Assembly: GCF_023035875.1 (NCBI RefSeq)
Contig: NZ_CP075388.1
Coordinates: 1 to 59,540, forward strand
Length of the DNA stretch: 59,540 bases
Source: Borrelia puertoricensis
GTDB taxonomy: Bacteria; Spirochaetota; Spirochaetia; Borreliales; Borreliaceae
Reading direction: 5' to 3'
The stretch's first letter is position 1. The number at the start of each line of letters is the position of its first letter. Shown in pieces: positions 1 through 7,671 of this stretch. The notes below the pieces were generated by a model. It was not told where the DNA came from and made no database searches. It saw nothing but the letters and a program-made list of their open reading frames with translations. A program made the position numbers and the translations under genes.

Positions 1-1116
1 ATGGGAAGCCAAAAAACTATAAAAAATCCTAGCTCATACAAAAACAAATACCAACACAAACTAATAGTAGCAATATCAACAATTGACTATATCAATAATA
101 AACATAAAAAATACACACAAAGCAATCTACTTTACTACTTTAATGGAAACTTAAAACGAAATGGTCATAAAGAAACTACTCTTAAAACACTTCAAAAATA
201 TCTTTATAAATTAGAAAAAGTATTTAAAGTAACAATTAACTATCACAAACACTTGGGTGTAAATATGGGTACTGAAGTTCATTACAAACTTAAATACTCT
301 AAAAAAGAATGTCACCTTATAATCAATAAACACTTTAGAGATAAAAAAGAAGAAAGATACAAAAACCGTGTAAATGATTACTTAAAAAAAAGATGTAATA
401 AAAAGGAGAGTGTAGAAAAAGCGGAGTGTTTTAATAATACTTATAATAATAAAGAAGAAGATAAGAACAACATAAAATCTATAGAAAAATTACAAGTACA
501 GAAATACGCTAAGAAATGCAATTTTAAATCAAATGCTTTTCTCTCTATTTTGAATTTAGAAGCGAACAAAGATTTTAAGATTCAATCATTTAAAGCCATC
601 AAAATAGCTGAAAATAATGTGTATAAACACATAGACAGGATTAAATCAAATAACAGTAAACTTGAGAGTAAACAAAAAGAATTAAGCAAGATACTAGATG
701 AGACAAAAGCTAATCTAGAGAATGAAGGATATGATAGTAAACAATTAGAAACACAAATACAAAATTTATATGAACAATATAAGAACAAACCCCACTTTAT
801 TATAGAAAAAGATAAATACAGTGATTTAAAAAAGATAATAGGAAAACTTAAGAAGTCAGTTGAGCGTGTTAAAGCAAATACTAAGGAAGATAAAAAAGAT
901 ATTAGGAACAACATCTTTAGCATACTCATTGATCAATTAAAGCATAAAGTAAGAATTGAAATGTTTATACCATTATTGAAAGAATATTTGGGCAAACAGG
1001 GAGAATTGGAGTATGGAAAAGTATTTAATAACCATTACTATTACGAGCTTTTAGAATTGATAAAAGAACAAAAAAGATATTTGAAGCATGAAAAGCTTAA
1101 ACAAGCTTTTACTTAA
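1..1116 (+). CDS. PF57/62 plasmid replication/maintenance protein, cluster 1
   Basis: A 371-residue basic, Lys/Asn-rich protein of the Borrelia plasmid-maintenance family PF57/62, regarded as the replication initiator of Borrelia plasmids. The N-terminal ~120 residues look like a winged-helix DNA-binding region; residues ~200-300 are coiled-coil rich. It heads the cluster PF57/62-PF50-PF32-PF49. The ATG is the first base of the window and its ribosome site lies at the very end of the window, so the gene is complete only if the molecule is circular. The first ~15 codons differ from the unit B copy at 31495, after which the two are almost identical. It is the only long, unbroken PF57/62 gene here, so it is the best candidate for the working initiator. 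Confidence 0.88.
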   Translation: MGSQKTIKNPSSYKNKYQHKLIVAISTIDYINNKHKKYTQSNLLYYFNGNLKRNGHKETTLKTLQKYLYKLEKVFKVTINYHKHLGVNMGTEVHYKLKYSKKECHLIINKHFRDKKEERYKNRVNDYLKKRCNKKESVEKAECFNNTYNNKEEDKNNIKSIEKLQVQKYAKKCNFKSNAFLSILNLEANKDFKIQSFKAIKIAENNVYKHIDRIKSNNSKLESKQKELSKILDETKANLENEGYDSKQLETQIQNLYEQYKNKPHFIIEKDKYSDLKKIIGKLKKSVERVKANTKEDKKDIRNNIFSILIDQLKHKVRIEMFIPLLKEYLGKQGELEYGKVFNNHYYYELLELIKEQKRYLKHEKLKQAFT

Positions 1117-1125
1117 GGATTTATT

Positions 1126-1686
1126 ATGGATTGTATATTGAAAAATGTAGAGAAGAAAAAAATAAAATTAATACCAAAAGAAGAGAAATCTCTTTTTATA
1201 AAAATAGAAGAGATTGAAAATCGAAAAATATACCATACTAAAATAATGAAAGATTTATACAAATTTGGTATTGATAAAAATCAAAAACATAAATTTTTTA
1301 TTTCATTTAAAGGATTGTTCAACGAAGAAAAGGCAGAATGGTTTCGATTATTTTCTGTAAAAGAAGGTGATAAATTTTTAGGAATTTCTTATGGATATAG
1401 AAAACCAATAAAAAATACTATTAGAAGATATGAAGAGAATGGAGTTATTAAAGCGGTATCATTTTCAAAAATTTATTACATAGAATTTAGATTTAAAAAA
1501 GGGAGTGTATTTTGTTATTTGAGGGGATTTATTTATTTACTTAGGAAAGATAGAATTCATAAACAATATTACAAAACTTTAATTGATATGTTAACAAATT
1601 TAGAAAGAGAAGTATATGAATTTTATGGTAAAAAATTACCAGAAGGAGGTCTGATTGAAAAATGGATACAAAAAAACCAAAAGTAA
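1126..1686 (+). CDS. PF50 (DUF226) plasmid partition-associated protein, cluster 1
   Basis: A 186-residue protein of Borrelia family PF50 (DUF226), the second gene of the standard partition cluster. Recognisable parts are the [15 protein letters not shown] stretch, the [18 protein letters not shown] block and the C-terminal [11 protein letters not shown] motif. In Lyme Borrelia the cp32 member (BpaB) binds DNA and affects cp32 gene expression; the same role here is inference. It starts 9 nt after the rep stop behind an AAGGA-type site and overlaps parA by 25 nt, which suggests translational coupling. Confidence 0.85.
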   Translation: MDCILKNVEKKKIKLIPKEEKSLFIKIEEIENRKIYHTKIMKDLYKFGIDKNQKHKFFISFKGLFNEEKAEWFRLFSVKEGDKFLGISYGYRKPIKNTIRRYEENGVIKAVSFSKIYYIEFRFKKGSVFCYLRGFIYLLRKDRIHKQYYKTLIDMLTNLEREVYEFYGKKLPEGGLIEKWIQKNQK

Positions 1687-2414
1687 TAACAATAGCATCG
1701 ATTAAAGGTGGTGTTGGAAAAAGTACAAGTGCCTTATTCTTTAGCAATATATTGTCACATGAAAGTTACAAGGTTTTGCTGATTGATAGTGATCCCCAAG
1801 CCAGTATTACAAGTTATTTCTTATTTAAATTGCAAGAACAAAATATAGATATTGAAAGATATAATCTATATGAAATTTTCAAACAAAGAAAATATATAGA
1901 GAATTGTATCTTTAATGTAAGTAATTGTATAGATCTAATTCCTAGTTCATTAGAATTGTCTTCTTTTAATTCCGAAAGTATTCCTTTGCAAGATAATCTA
2001 TTAGAAAAAAGACTTTTAACGGTCAAATTTAAATACGACTATATAATAATCGATACAAATCCTAGCTTAGGACATCTTTTAAATAACGCCTTGATTATTG
2101 CTGATTACCTAGTTGTTCCTATTAATTCTGATTTATGGGCAGTTGAAAGTATAGATTTAATAATAGATGCTACTAAAAAAGTTTATAGGGAAGATCTTTT
2201 TCCCCATTTTTTGGTAACAGGTGCTTTAGAAAGACAAAGCATTGATAAAGAAATAATATTAGAATTAGAAACTCGATATAAAAAAAACTTAATAGGAATT
2301 ATTCCTAAAAGAGATGATATAAAAAAGACAGTATTTTATAGAAAAGAATTCTGTTTAAATAATGATTATTATCAAGAATATAAGAAATCCTTAAATAATC
2401 TTTTAAATAGATAA
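1662..2414 (+). CDS. parA: ParA-family partition ATPase (PF32), cluster 1
   Basis: A 250-residue Walker-type ATPase for plasmid segregation. The deviant Walker A motif KGGVGKST is at residues ~15-22, the A' motif [10 protein letters not shown] near 40-50, and Walker B as [11 protein letters not shown] near 126-136. Length is normal for PF32. PF32 types are thought to set compatibility between Borrelia plasmids. The sequence is clearly different from the PF32 part of the protein at 33156, so the two clusters come from different replicon types. It overlaps PF50 upstream and is followed by a short palindrome and PF49. Confidence 0.93.
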   Translation: MDTKKPKVITIASIKGGVGKSTSALFFSNILSHESYKVLLIDSDPQASITSYFLFKLQEQNIDIERYNLYEIFKQRKYIENCIFNVSNCIDLIPSSLELSSFNSESIPLQDNLLEKRLLTVKFKYDYIIIDTNPSLGHLLNNALIIADYLVVPINSDLWAVESIDLIIDATKKVYREDLFPHFLVTGALERQSIDKEIILELETRYKKNLIGIIPKRDDIKKTVFYRKEFCLNNDYYQEYKKSLNNLLNR

Positions 2415-2426
2415 CAAAAAAAGAAA

Positions 2427-2442
2427 TGTCCAGTTATGGACA
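2427..2442. promoter_or_regulatory. Inverted repeat between parA and PF49
   Basis: TGTCCA - GTTA - TGGACA, a perfect 6-bp inverted repeat immediately before the PF49 ribosome site (AAAAGGAG). A different but equally placed palindrome exists in cluster 2 (33896-33920). Candidate centromere (parS) or operator; the function is inferred from position only. Confidence 0.5.
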
Positions 2443-2454
2443 AAAGGAGTGTAA

Positions 2455-3012
2455 ATGGGTGATAAAAATAAAATGATCATAGGAAGGAGAGTTAACATGA
2501 AAGAGAGTGATTTGGAAACAAAATTATCAAAAGATAATCATAAAGATGAATATTTAAGATTAAAAGACAAACTCAAGTCTTTAACTGTAGACGATATTTA
2601 TAATAAAATAGAAACAGCAAAAATATTAAGTTTAATAAACAAAAAAAAGTTATATATTTTTGATGGATATAAGAACTTTTATAGCTTTTTATCGGATTTT
2701 AAGATCGCAAAATCTCAAGCATATAAATATATAAAAATAGCCTCAGGGGTAGAACATGGTATTATCGATTATGATTTTGTAGCTAGTAATGGTATTGAGA
2801 ATACCATTAAGAAGTTAGAAGACAATAGTGTTATTAAAAAATCAAAACAAAATCCAATAAAACCATTAAGATTTCAGCTTAAGAATCAAGAAAGTTATGA
2901 TTTTTATAAGAAAAATGCTAAGTTTACAAGTTTCTTAATGGATGAACTTTTTAAAGACAAGAAGGATTTACTAGAAGAGTTTATGAAAAAATTTAAAAGT
3001 TTAAAAGACTAA
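2455..3012 (+). CDS. PF49 partition protein, cluster 1
   Basis: A 185-residue member of Borrelia family PF49, the last gene of the partition cluster and probably a ParB-like partner of the upstream ATPase. The C-terminal half (KQNPIKPLRFQLKNQ, then ESYDFYKKNAKF) is shared with cluster 2, while the N-terminal half differs. Residues ~60-100 (FYSFLSDFKIAKSQAYKYIKIA) look like a helix-turn-helix. Two starts are plausible: ATG 2455 behind AAGGAG, and ATG 2497 behind AAGGAGAG. I keep the longer form with low preference. Confidence 0.82.
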   Translation: MGDKNKMIIGRRVNMKESDLETKLSKDNHKDEYLRLKDKLKSLTVDDIYNKIETAKILSLINKKKLYIFDGYKNFYSFLSDFKIAKSQAYKYIKIASGVEHGIIDYDFVASNGIENTIKKLEDNSVIKKSKQNPIKPLRFQLKNQESYDFYKKNAKFTSFLMDELFKDKKDLLEEFMKKFKSLKD

Positions 3013-3027
3013 GTATAAGGAGGATTT

Positions 3028-3433
3028 ATGAATAATTTAGCATATAAGATATATAGAACAGAAGATTTAAATGAGTTCTTAAGTAAGGGATTTACTGAAG
3101 AAGCTGTGAATTTCATTTTACTTCATAATGATAATTCTAATTTTGAAGTTTTAAGAAAAAAATGAATTCATTAGAACAACAAATCACTAATATAGAGAGC
3201 AACTTAAAAAAAGATATTGAATTTACTAAGGTAGAATTTAAACGAGACATAGCTAATCTAGATATCAAAATAGACAGTGTAGAAAAGAATTTACTTAAGG
3301 AAATACAGGATAATAATGCAGTACTATTAAAAAACTTAATACGGGGAATAGAATCATATATTTAATGATAATAGGAATAGGGATTTTTTTCCCAATTATT
3401 TCTTCTTTAATAAATAAATATTTTATAAATTGA
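3028..3433 (+). pseudogene. bdr: Bdr-family membrane protein, broken by frameshifts
   Basis: A 45-codon frame (3028-3165) behind AGGAGG starts like the Bdr protein found after PF49 on cp32 plasmids. It ends at a run of seven A's, where a second frame (3162-3365) with Bdr-type KID/VE-rich repeats begins as an ATGA overlap. A third frame then gives a hydrophobic tail, MIIGIGIFFPIISSLI, typical of the Bdr C-terminal membrane anchor, ending at 3433. Restoring the frame twice gives one Bdr of about 135 residues. The breaks could be decay, sequencing indels, or at the first break coupled translation. Confidence 0.65.
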
Positions 3434-3511
3434 TAATGGTGAAAAATTTGTTTTTTTTTAAAAAAATTAATATTTGTTAATATGTGCTTGTTATTATTTC
3501 AAAAGTGTTGT

Positions 3512-3620
3512 AACCTATTATTAGGTATTGTTTACTGGCAATCACCTTTATGAGTGTGCTTATTAAGGCATTAGAGCTTAGTTAAGAGTTCTTTTAGAAT
3601 TTTTAACTAAGCTCTAAATT
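3512..3620 (+). terminator. Conserved stem-loops, terminator-like, downstream of cluster 1
   Basis: A perfect 13-bp stem (AGAGCTTAGTTAA at 3573-3585 with TTAACTAAGCTCT at 3603-3615) is followed by a T-rich stretch. An upstream weaker stem pairs AGGT..TTG (3523-3530) with CAA..ACCT (3539-3547). The matching region of unit B keeps the fold with paired base changes. It lies between the partition cluster and the ERF gene; the rest of 3434-3733 has no gene. It may be a terminator, an attenuator or a small RNA. Confidence 0.55.
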
Positions 3621-3669
3621 TTTATATTTATTTTTAGTTAAGTCAGTTAGTAACAAAAAAATTATAATT

Positions 3670-3733
3670 TTTTTGTTAAAAAAATAGTTTTTGATATATA
3701 TTTATGTTTAGTAACTCATAAAGGAGATTAAAT
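3670..3733 (+). promoter_or_regulatory. Promoter/leader of ERF, identical to the leader of the exonuclease at 59342
   Basis: About 64 nt up to the ATG are identical, base for base, to the region upstream of the exonuclease gene on the opposite strand at 59343-59406. It contains TTGTTA, a 16-nt spacer and TATATA as a possible -35/-10 pair, then TAACTCATAAAGGAG as leader and ribosome site. The unit B ERF has a different leader. Shared control of the two recombination genes is the natural inference. Confidence 0.6.
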
Positions 3734-4783
3734 ATGACAAAAAATAAAGTTAAAAATACAAAAACCAAAATGCGCAGAGCAGTTAAGAAACTGGGTAAAC
3801 AAAAGATAAAAGTAACAGATATAAGAGTAAATAATCAAGCTTTAGTAACTGATGAGAATCAAGCAAGGGTAAACTTTCTAAAATCTCTATACAGTCTACG
3901 TATGAATTTAAGTGGTGTTGCTAAGAATCTTAATGGATATGGGTATAAATATCAAAATTTTAATGAGATAATCAGAGAGATAAAGAATGTTATAAAGAGT
4001 AACAATTTAGATATTGATTTCCTGCAATGTCCAACATTTAAAGTTGTGGGAAATAATACAATTAATGTTATTACAACAACATTTTACAGTCCAAGTAGTG
4101 GGTACTGTGAGTCATTTGATACTCCAATTTACACAGAAGAATTTTCTTCTCTAGGGGCAAAGAATCAAAATACTTTATCGCAACTTGTAGGTTCATGCAT
4201 AACATATCATAAAAGATATGCTCTTGTAGGATACCTATCAATAGAGAGTGAAGTTGACACTGATGCTAGTTCATTATTACCCGAGCTAGAAAATAATAGA
4301 GAGAGAGTTAAAGCTATTGCCAAAAACAATGATGGGAATACACAAGTAAATATATCAGGAAATAATGTAGAGGATAAAAACACTGTTCATACTGACCAAT
4401 CTAAATCTAAGAGCAATGTAGAGACAAATAAATTTAAGTATTATAGAAATCTACTCATAGCAGCACGTAATATGCATAAATTTGTTCTTAATAAACCATT
4501 TAACAGTTTAGAAGAGATAAATTCATATCTTAAATCTATTCAAGTTGGAGATGATTCGAGTATACTTGAATACTTTAATAAAAATAAAACATTAAAGAGT
4601 ATACAGTATTGGTGTAATTTGATAAAAGAGTATTTTAGTAAGAGTAGTAGAGACCCAGAAAAGATAGAAAAGTTTGATGTATTTTTAGCTTTTGATTTAG
4701 ATAAGCTTGGAAATAGTCCACTGAAATTATTTGGGCACTTATCTACTGATAAGGAATTTGATTGTTTATTTAGATCTGCATAA
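3734..4783 (+). CDS. erf: ERF-family single-strand annealing protein (unit A)
   Basis: A 349-residue phage recombination protein of the ERF superfamily, which anneals complementary single strands next to an exonuclease. The core lies at residues ~50-178: YKYQNFNEIIREIKNVIK near 72-88 and the signature QLVGSCITYHKRYALVGYL near 150-168, followed by the acidic EVDTDAS end. The C-terminal half is a low-complexity linker plus a small helical domain. The first ~12 codons differ from the unit B copy; the rest is nearly identical, so a recombination boundary lies inside the gene. It converges with the minus-strand late operon. Confidence 0.88.
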   Translation: MTKNKVKNTKTKMRRAVKKLGKQKIKVTDIRVNNQALVTDENQARVNFLKSLYSLRMNLSGVAKNLNGYGYKYQNFNEIIREIKNVIKSNNLDIDFLQCPTFKVVGNNTINVITTTFYSPSSGYCESFDTPIYTEEFSSLGAKNQNTLSQLVGSCITYHKRYALVGYLSIESEVDTDASSLLPELENNRERVKAIAKNNDGNTQVNISGNNVEDKNTVHTDQSKSKSNVETNKFKYYRNLLIAARNMHKFVLNKPFNSLEEINSYLKSIQVGDDSSILEYFNKNKTLKSIQYWCNLIKEYFSKSSRDPEKIEKFDVFLAFDLDKLGNSPLKLFGHLSTDKEFDCLFRSA

Positions 4784-4784
4784 T

Positions 4785-4813
4785 AAAATAAGCCCCTATT
4801 TGGGGTTTATTTT
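4785..4813. terminator. Bidirectional terminator after ERF
   Basis: AAAATAAGCCCC pairs with GGGGTTTATTTT around a 5-nt loop, with A/T tails on both sides. It ends ERF on the plus strand and the lipoprotein gene on the minus strand; the lipoprotein stop codon lies inside the stem. Confidence 0.8.
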
Positions 4814-5430
4814 AACTCATCTATTTCATCACATAGTTTGTGATATGTAGGATGTATGGGATTCAAAAATACCATCATATACACAAAGGTATCGTGTGTT
4901 GAAAAACCGTTATTGCCATATATATAAAATGCAACGCATATTTTGTTTTTCATAACATTTAATGCTTTAACTTTTTTTTGTTCTGTTGTTAGATTATCAT
5001 CATCTTCGCCTTCTTTTTTATATGAGAAGAGTGGGTGGGTGCTGGTGTTAATTAGATTTTGCATTGTGGATATTCTATCTAGTAATTCTTGGATTTTTTC
5101 TTCATCAAGTTCATTAAAGAATTTTGATAATTTTTTTTCATTATATTGATAGTCATAATTGATGTCAGTTTTGCTAAGCTGTTTATAAAGCTCACTTTCT
5201 ATTTCTTTTTTTGCATTATTTAAACTATTTTGATCTTTAAGTGTAGTTGTAAGGAAATCTAAAGATTGTTTTTTTTTATTGTCTAAGTTAGTTAATGATT
5301 TCAACTTTTTTAAATCAGTGTTGATTAATTTGTTTGTGTGTATATCCAAATCACAATTACAAAAAGTAAGAAGTATAAATAGTGCTTTTTGTAATTGTAA
5401 TATAATATTAAATACATATTTTTTGTGCAT
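4807..5430 (-). CDS. Putative surface lipoprotein, present only in unit A
   Basis: A 207-residue protein not recognised beyond its class. It has a basic start, a hydrophobic segment (residues ~7-23) and a cysteine pair (FCNC, 24-26) fitting a relaxed spirochaete lipobox, so probably a lipoprotein. The mature part is helical and charged (e.g. NKKKQSLDFLTTTLKDQ), loosely like the Mlp style. It starts behind AGGAGAGG. The gene sits between two terminators and is absent at the matching place in unit B, where one terminator remains. In Lyme cp32 plasmids this end of the late operon carries rev lipoprotein genes, so it is a likely cargo (moron) locus. Confidence 0.65.
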   Translation of the reverse strand: MHKKYVFNIILQLQKALFILLTFCNCDLDIHTNKLINTDLKKLKSLTNLDNKKKQSLDFLTTTLKDQNSLNNAKKEIESELYKQLSKTDINYDYQYNEKKLSKFFNELDEEKIQELLDRISTMQNLINTSTHPLFSYKKEGEDDDNLTTEQKKVKALNVMKNKICVAFYIYGNNGFSTHDTFVYMMVFLNPIHPTYHKLCDEIDELK

Positions 5431-5483
5431 TTAATTCCTCTCCTAAATGAAGTTATCAAGAATATTGTAATATATAAAGAAAA

Positions 5484-5501
5484 AAGCCCCAATAGGGGCT
5501 T
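5484..5501 (-). terminator. Terminator of the late operon, unit A
   Basis: AAGCCCC - AATA - GGGGCTT stem. Read on the minus strand it is followed by a T-run, so it fits the end of the long late transcript. The unit B copy at 35981-36000 has the same stem. Confidence 0.75.
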
Positions 5502-5512
5502 ACTCATTAAAA

Positions 5513-5872
5513 TTATTTTAATTTCGTATATCTTTTATATACATCTTCAGCAATAGGTTTTGTTTGAGAGATATATTCTTGCAGTAGGGAGATATTAAAG
5601 TTTAATGCTTTGATTGTATGTTCTGATTTTAATTTGCTTGCATCAAAAAAAGAAAATTTGGGAAAATCTTTGTTTTTCATTTTTTTCTTAGCATCAACTA
5701 AAAATCCTTGTAAATAAAGTACGTATTTTGAGAGTTCAGATTCGTATTTACTTATTGATTCTAAATTAGAATCATCTGGCATAGTTGGTTCTTTAGTTAA
5801 GGAAGCAATGGTTGTGCAATTCATAATTAGAGTAATAGCACAAATGAAAATAACTTTAAATAGTCTATTCAT
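5513..5872 (-). CDS. Small lipoprotein of the lysis cassette (BBP26-like)
   Basis: A 119-residue protein, last gene of the late operon. The N-terminus MNRLFKVIFICAITLIMNC is a lipoprotein signal with cysteine at residue 19. The remainder is predicted helical (ESELSKYVLYLQGFLVDAKKK and onward). It overlaps the gene before it by 8 nt. It fits the fourth gene of the cp32 blyA-blyB-P25-P26 set. A spanin-like role in outer-membrane disruption is a guess from size, lipidation and position. Confidence 0.7.
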   Translation of the reverse strand: MNRLFKVIFICAITLIMNCTTIASLTKEPTMPDDSNLESISKYESELSKYVLYLQGFLVDAKKKMKNKDFPKFSFFDASKLKSEHTIKALNFNISLLQEYISQTKPIAEDVYKRYTKLK

Positions 5873-6218
5873 TATTTCTGTCCTCTTCTTTAAGCTTATT
5901 AATATAAGCTTCCATAAGCTTATTTCTCTTTAAACGTAGTGAAGCAATGCGTTTTGTATTCTCTTTACTTAAATGTTCATTAGAACTATCTATTATCTCT
6001 AAATTAATTCTTAAAATGTCATCAAATTGAGATAGTATTTTCGTGCTTTCAGCTTGTTCCCTTTTAATTAAATTATCCCTGTACATAGAATAAAAGTAAT
6101 TTACTACTTTGCTAAAGATATTAATGTATTTTTGTGTGTTGGTATTTGAGTCTTGTTTTAGCAGTTCCGTAAATTTGTTTAGTATATCTATACTTAATTT
6201 TGCAGTAGTTAAATTCAA
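5865..6218 (-). CDS. Conserved cp32 lysis-cassette protein (BBP25-like)
   Basis: A 117-residue, helical, soluble-looking protein with no signal peptide. It lies directly behind blyB (1 nt gap) and overlaps the lipoprotein gene downstream by 8 nt, so translation is coupled. Function unknown. The unit B copy at 36362 is identical. Confidence 0.7.
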   Translation of the reverse strand: MNLTTAKLSIDILNKFTELLKQDSNTNTQKYINIFSKVVNYFYSMYRDNLIKREQAESTKILSQFDDILRINLEIIDSSNEHLSKENTKRIASLRLKRNKLMEAYINKLKEEDRNNE

Positions 6219-6219
6219 T

Positions 6220-6546
6220 TTATAACTCCTTTGAATATGATTCTTTTGTTCCTTCCCATTTTGGCAATCTCATGTTTTCAGGATTATTATTAACCTTTTC
6301 TATAAATTCTTGTATTTTGTTATTAATAGGAGTTAATGCTTCTTGGATTTGGGGCGTTAATGCATTCTCTAATCTTTCCATGTTTTTAGTGAAAATAATT
6401 CTGTATTCTGTGTAAACTTCATTAAGTAGCATAAATATTTTATGAGCATTCACGTTAAAAGAGCCATCTTCAAAATTAGACAGTGTACTAAATAATGTTT
6501 CTATTGCATTTAAAGCAGTATTTAATGAACTAATGTCAAGAGTCAT
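6220..6546 (-). CDS. blyB: BlyB, holin accessory protein
   Basis: A 108-residue soluble helical protein in the position and of the size of cp32 BlyB, which supports BlyA-dependent haemolysis and lysis in Lyme Borrelia. No membrane segment is visible. It starts 3 nt after the blyA stop. Identity rests on resemblance and gene order. Confidence 0.8.
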   Translation of the reverse strand: MTLDISSLNTALNAIETLFSTLSNFEDGSFNVNAHKIFMLLNEVYTEYRIIFTKNMERLENALTPQIQEALTPINNKIQEFIEKVNNNPENMRLPKWEGTKESYSKEL

Positions 6547-6549
6547 TGA

Positions 6550-6735
6550 TTAATCCTTTCCTTTATGCTTTCTTTTAAATTTAGTTGCTAATAAACTTAT
6601 GATATCTTTAATTACCGGTTTAAAGATAAGTCCTATACCTAAAATAAAAGTGGCAATGACAATTAATTTAATTTCATTGATATTAATTAAAAGTTCTGAT
6701 ATTTCAGACAATTTAGTTAAAGTGAAATGATCCAT
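6550..6735 (-). CDS. blyA: BlyA, holin-like membrane protein
   Basis: A 61-residue protein with one hydrophobic segment (residues ~22-40, KLIVIATFILGIGLIF) and a very basic tail (KFKRKHKGKD), the layout of a small phage holin and of BlyA. It starts behind AAGGTTA. A 90-nt gap separates it from the fibre gene; a weak TTAGTT-17-TATACT pair there could give the lysis genes their own promoter. Confidence 0.85.
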   Translation of the reverse strand: MDHFTLTKLSEISELLININEIKLIVIATFILGIGLIFKPVIKDIISLLATKFKRKHKGKD

Positions 6736-6825
6736 TAACCTTGTAACCTCACATAAAAAAGATAAATAAAGTATATTACAAAAAGTACCAAAAACTAATA
6801 ATTTATTAAGTTTTACAAAGTAAAA

Positions 6826-7659
6826 TTACAGTTTTACTAAAACCGGAACACGATTTCCGCTTAGATATCTATATTTTTGTATGTACCATCCTCTAAATAG
6901 TGGTACTACAGTGTCTATGTAAGCATTTTTGGCACTATTATAGTATATTATTGATGTTTGTGATTCATCAGAATATTTAACAGATACTTTTTTTGTATAT
7001 TTGCTACCACCAGCATTAATTGTTACGTCAAGATATATATCTAAATAAATAGGCTTATCATCATCACTTTTATAAAATATAAGTTTAACATCTTCGTTGC
7101 TGTACTCAGATGTCATATCTAGTAAGTAAGACTTACTTCTAAGAGAGGATTCATAAATATAAGAACTAGAGCTTCTCTCTCTTGATAAACTAAAACTTGA
7201 AGGAATGCCTGTTAAATATTCTGGTATTGTAGTTTTTTGTAGCGAGTTATAACTTGATATAGTAACAAATTTGTCTGAACTAGAGAAATGCGAATAAGAA
7301 CTCATATTACTTGTAAGATCACTTCTGATATAGCTAGATAAATTACTCTTATAACTTGAGTCATTATTCATAAGTTTGCTTAGTAGTTTAGAGTAAAGTT
7401 TATCTGTAAATTCACTATTCTCAGCAAGTTCTGTTGCAATAGTGTCTTTAATTACTTCCTTAAAATAAGATAATCCTTCTCCTTTAAACGTTTTATCTTT
7501 AGTCTTTTGAAGGAAGTTTTCATAAGTAATTGCATTACAACTTGCAACACCATCATCTAATAAAAGTAAATCACTATTTTTTATATCATTTACCCTATTT
7601 AAATCTTTAATTTGTATAAATTCATTCTCGTCCATTAAAAGTCTCTCATCTGTTGACAA
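6826..7659 (-). CDS. Putative tail fibre protein (DUF685)
   Basis: A 277-residue Ser/Tyr-rich protein of Borrelia family DUF685. The centre has Ser/Asp-rich repeats (residues ~100-150, ~165-180), and the C-terminal ~80 residues look beta-rich. It is the last tail gene, after baseplate J and the gpI-like gene, where contractile phages carry the fibre. The start is TTG, set by GGAGG seven bases upstream; the next ATG (residue 9) has no ribosome site. Confidence 0.65.
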   Translation of the reverse strand: MSTDERLLMDENEFIQIKDLNRVNDIKNSDLLLLDDGVASCNAITYENFLQKTKDKTFKGEGLSYFKEVIKDTIATELAENSEFTDKLYSKLLSKLMNNDSSYKSNLSSYIRSDLTSNMSSYSHFSSSDKFVTISSYNSLQKTTIPEYLTGIPSSFSLSRERSSSSYIYESSLRSKSYLLDMTSEYSNEDVKLIFYKSDDDKPIYLDIYLDVTINAGGSKYTKKVSVKYSDESQTSIIYYNSAKNAYIDTVVPLFRGWYIQKYRYLSGNRVPVLVKL

Positions 7660-7671
7660 ATGATACCTCCA

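Noticed and set aside
4807..5507. An erp/ospE-type gene in the lipoprotein cassette
   Set aside because: The protein shows no OspE/F-like sequence that I recognise, and the usual erp operator context is absent.
5325..5507. A 60-codon hydrophobic frame on the minus strand
   Set aside because: It overlaps the lipoprotein start and the terminator in another frame and is probably chance.
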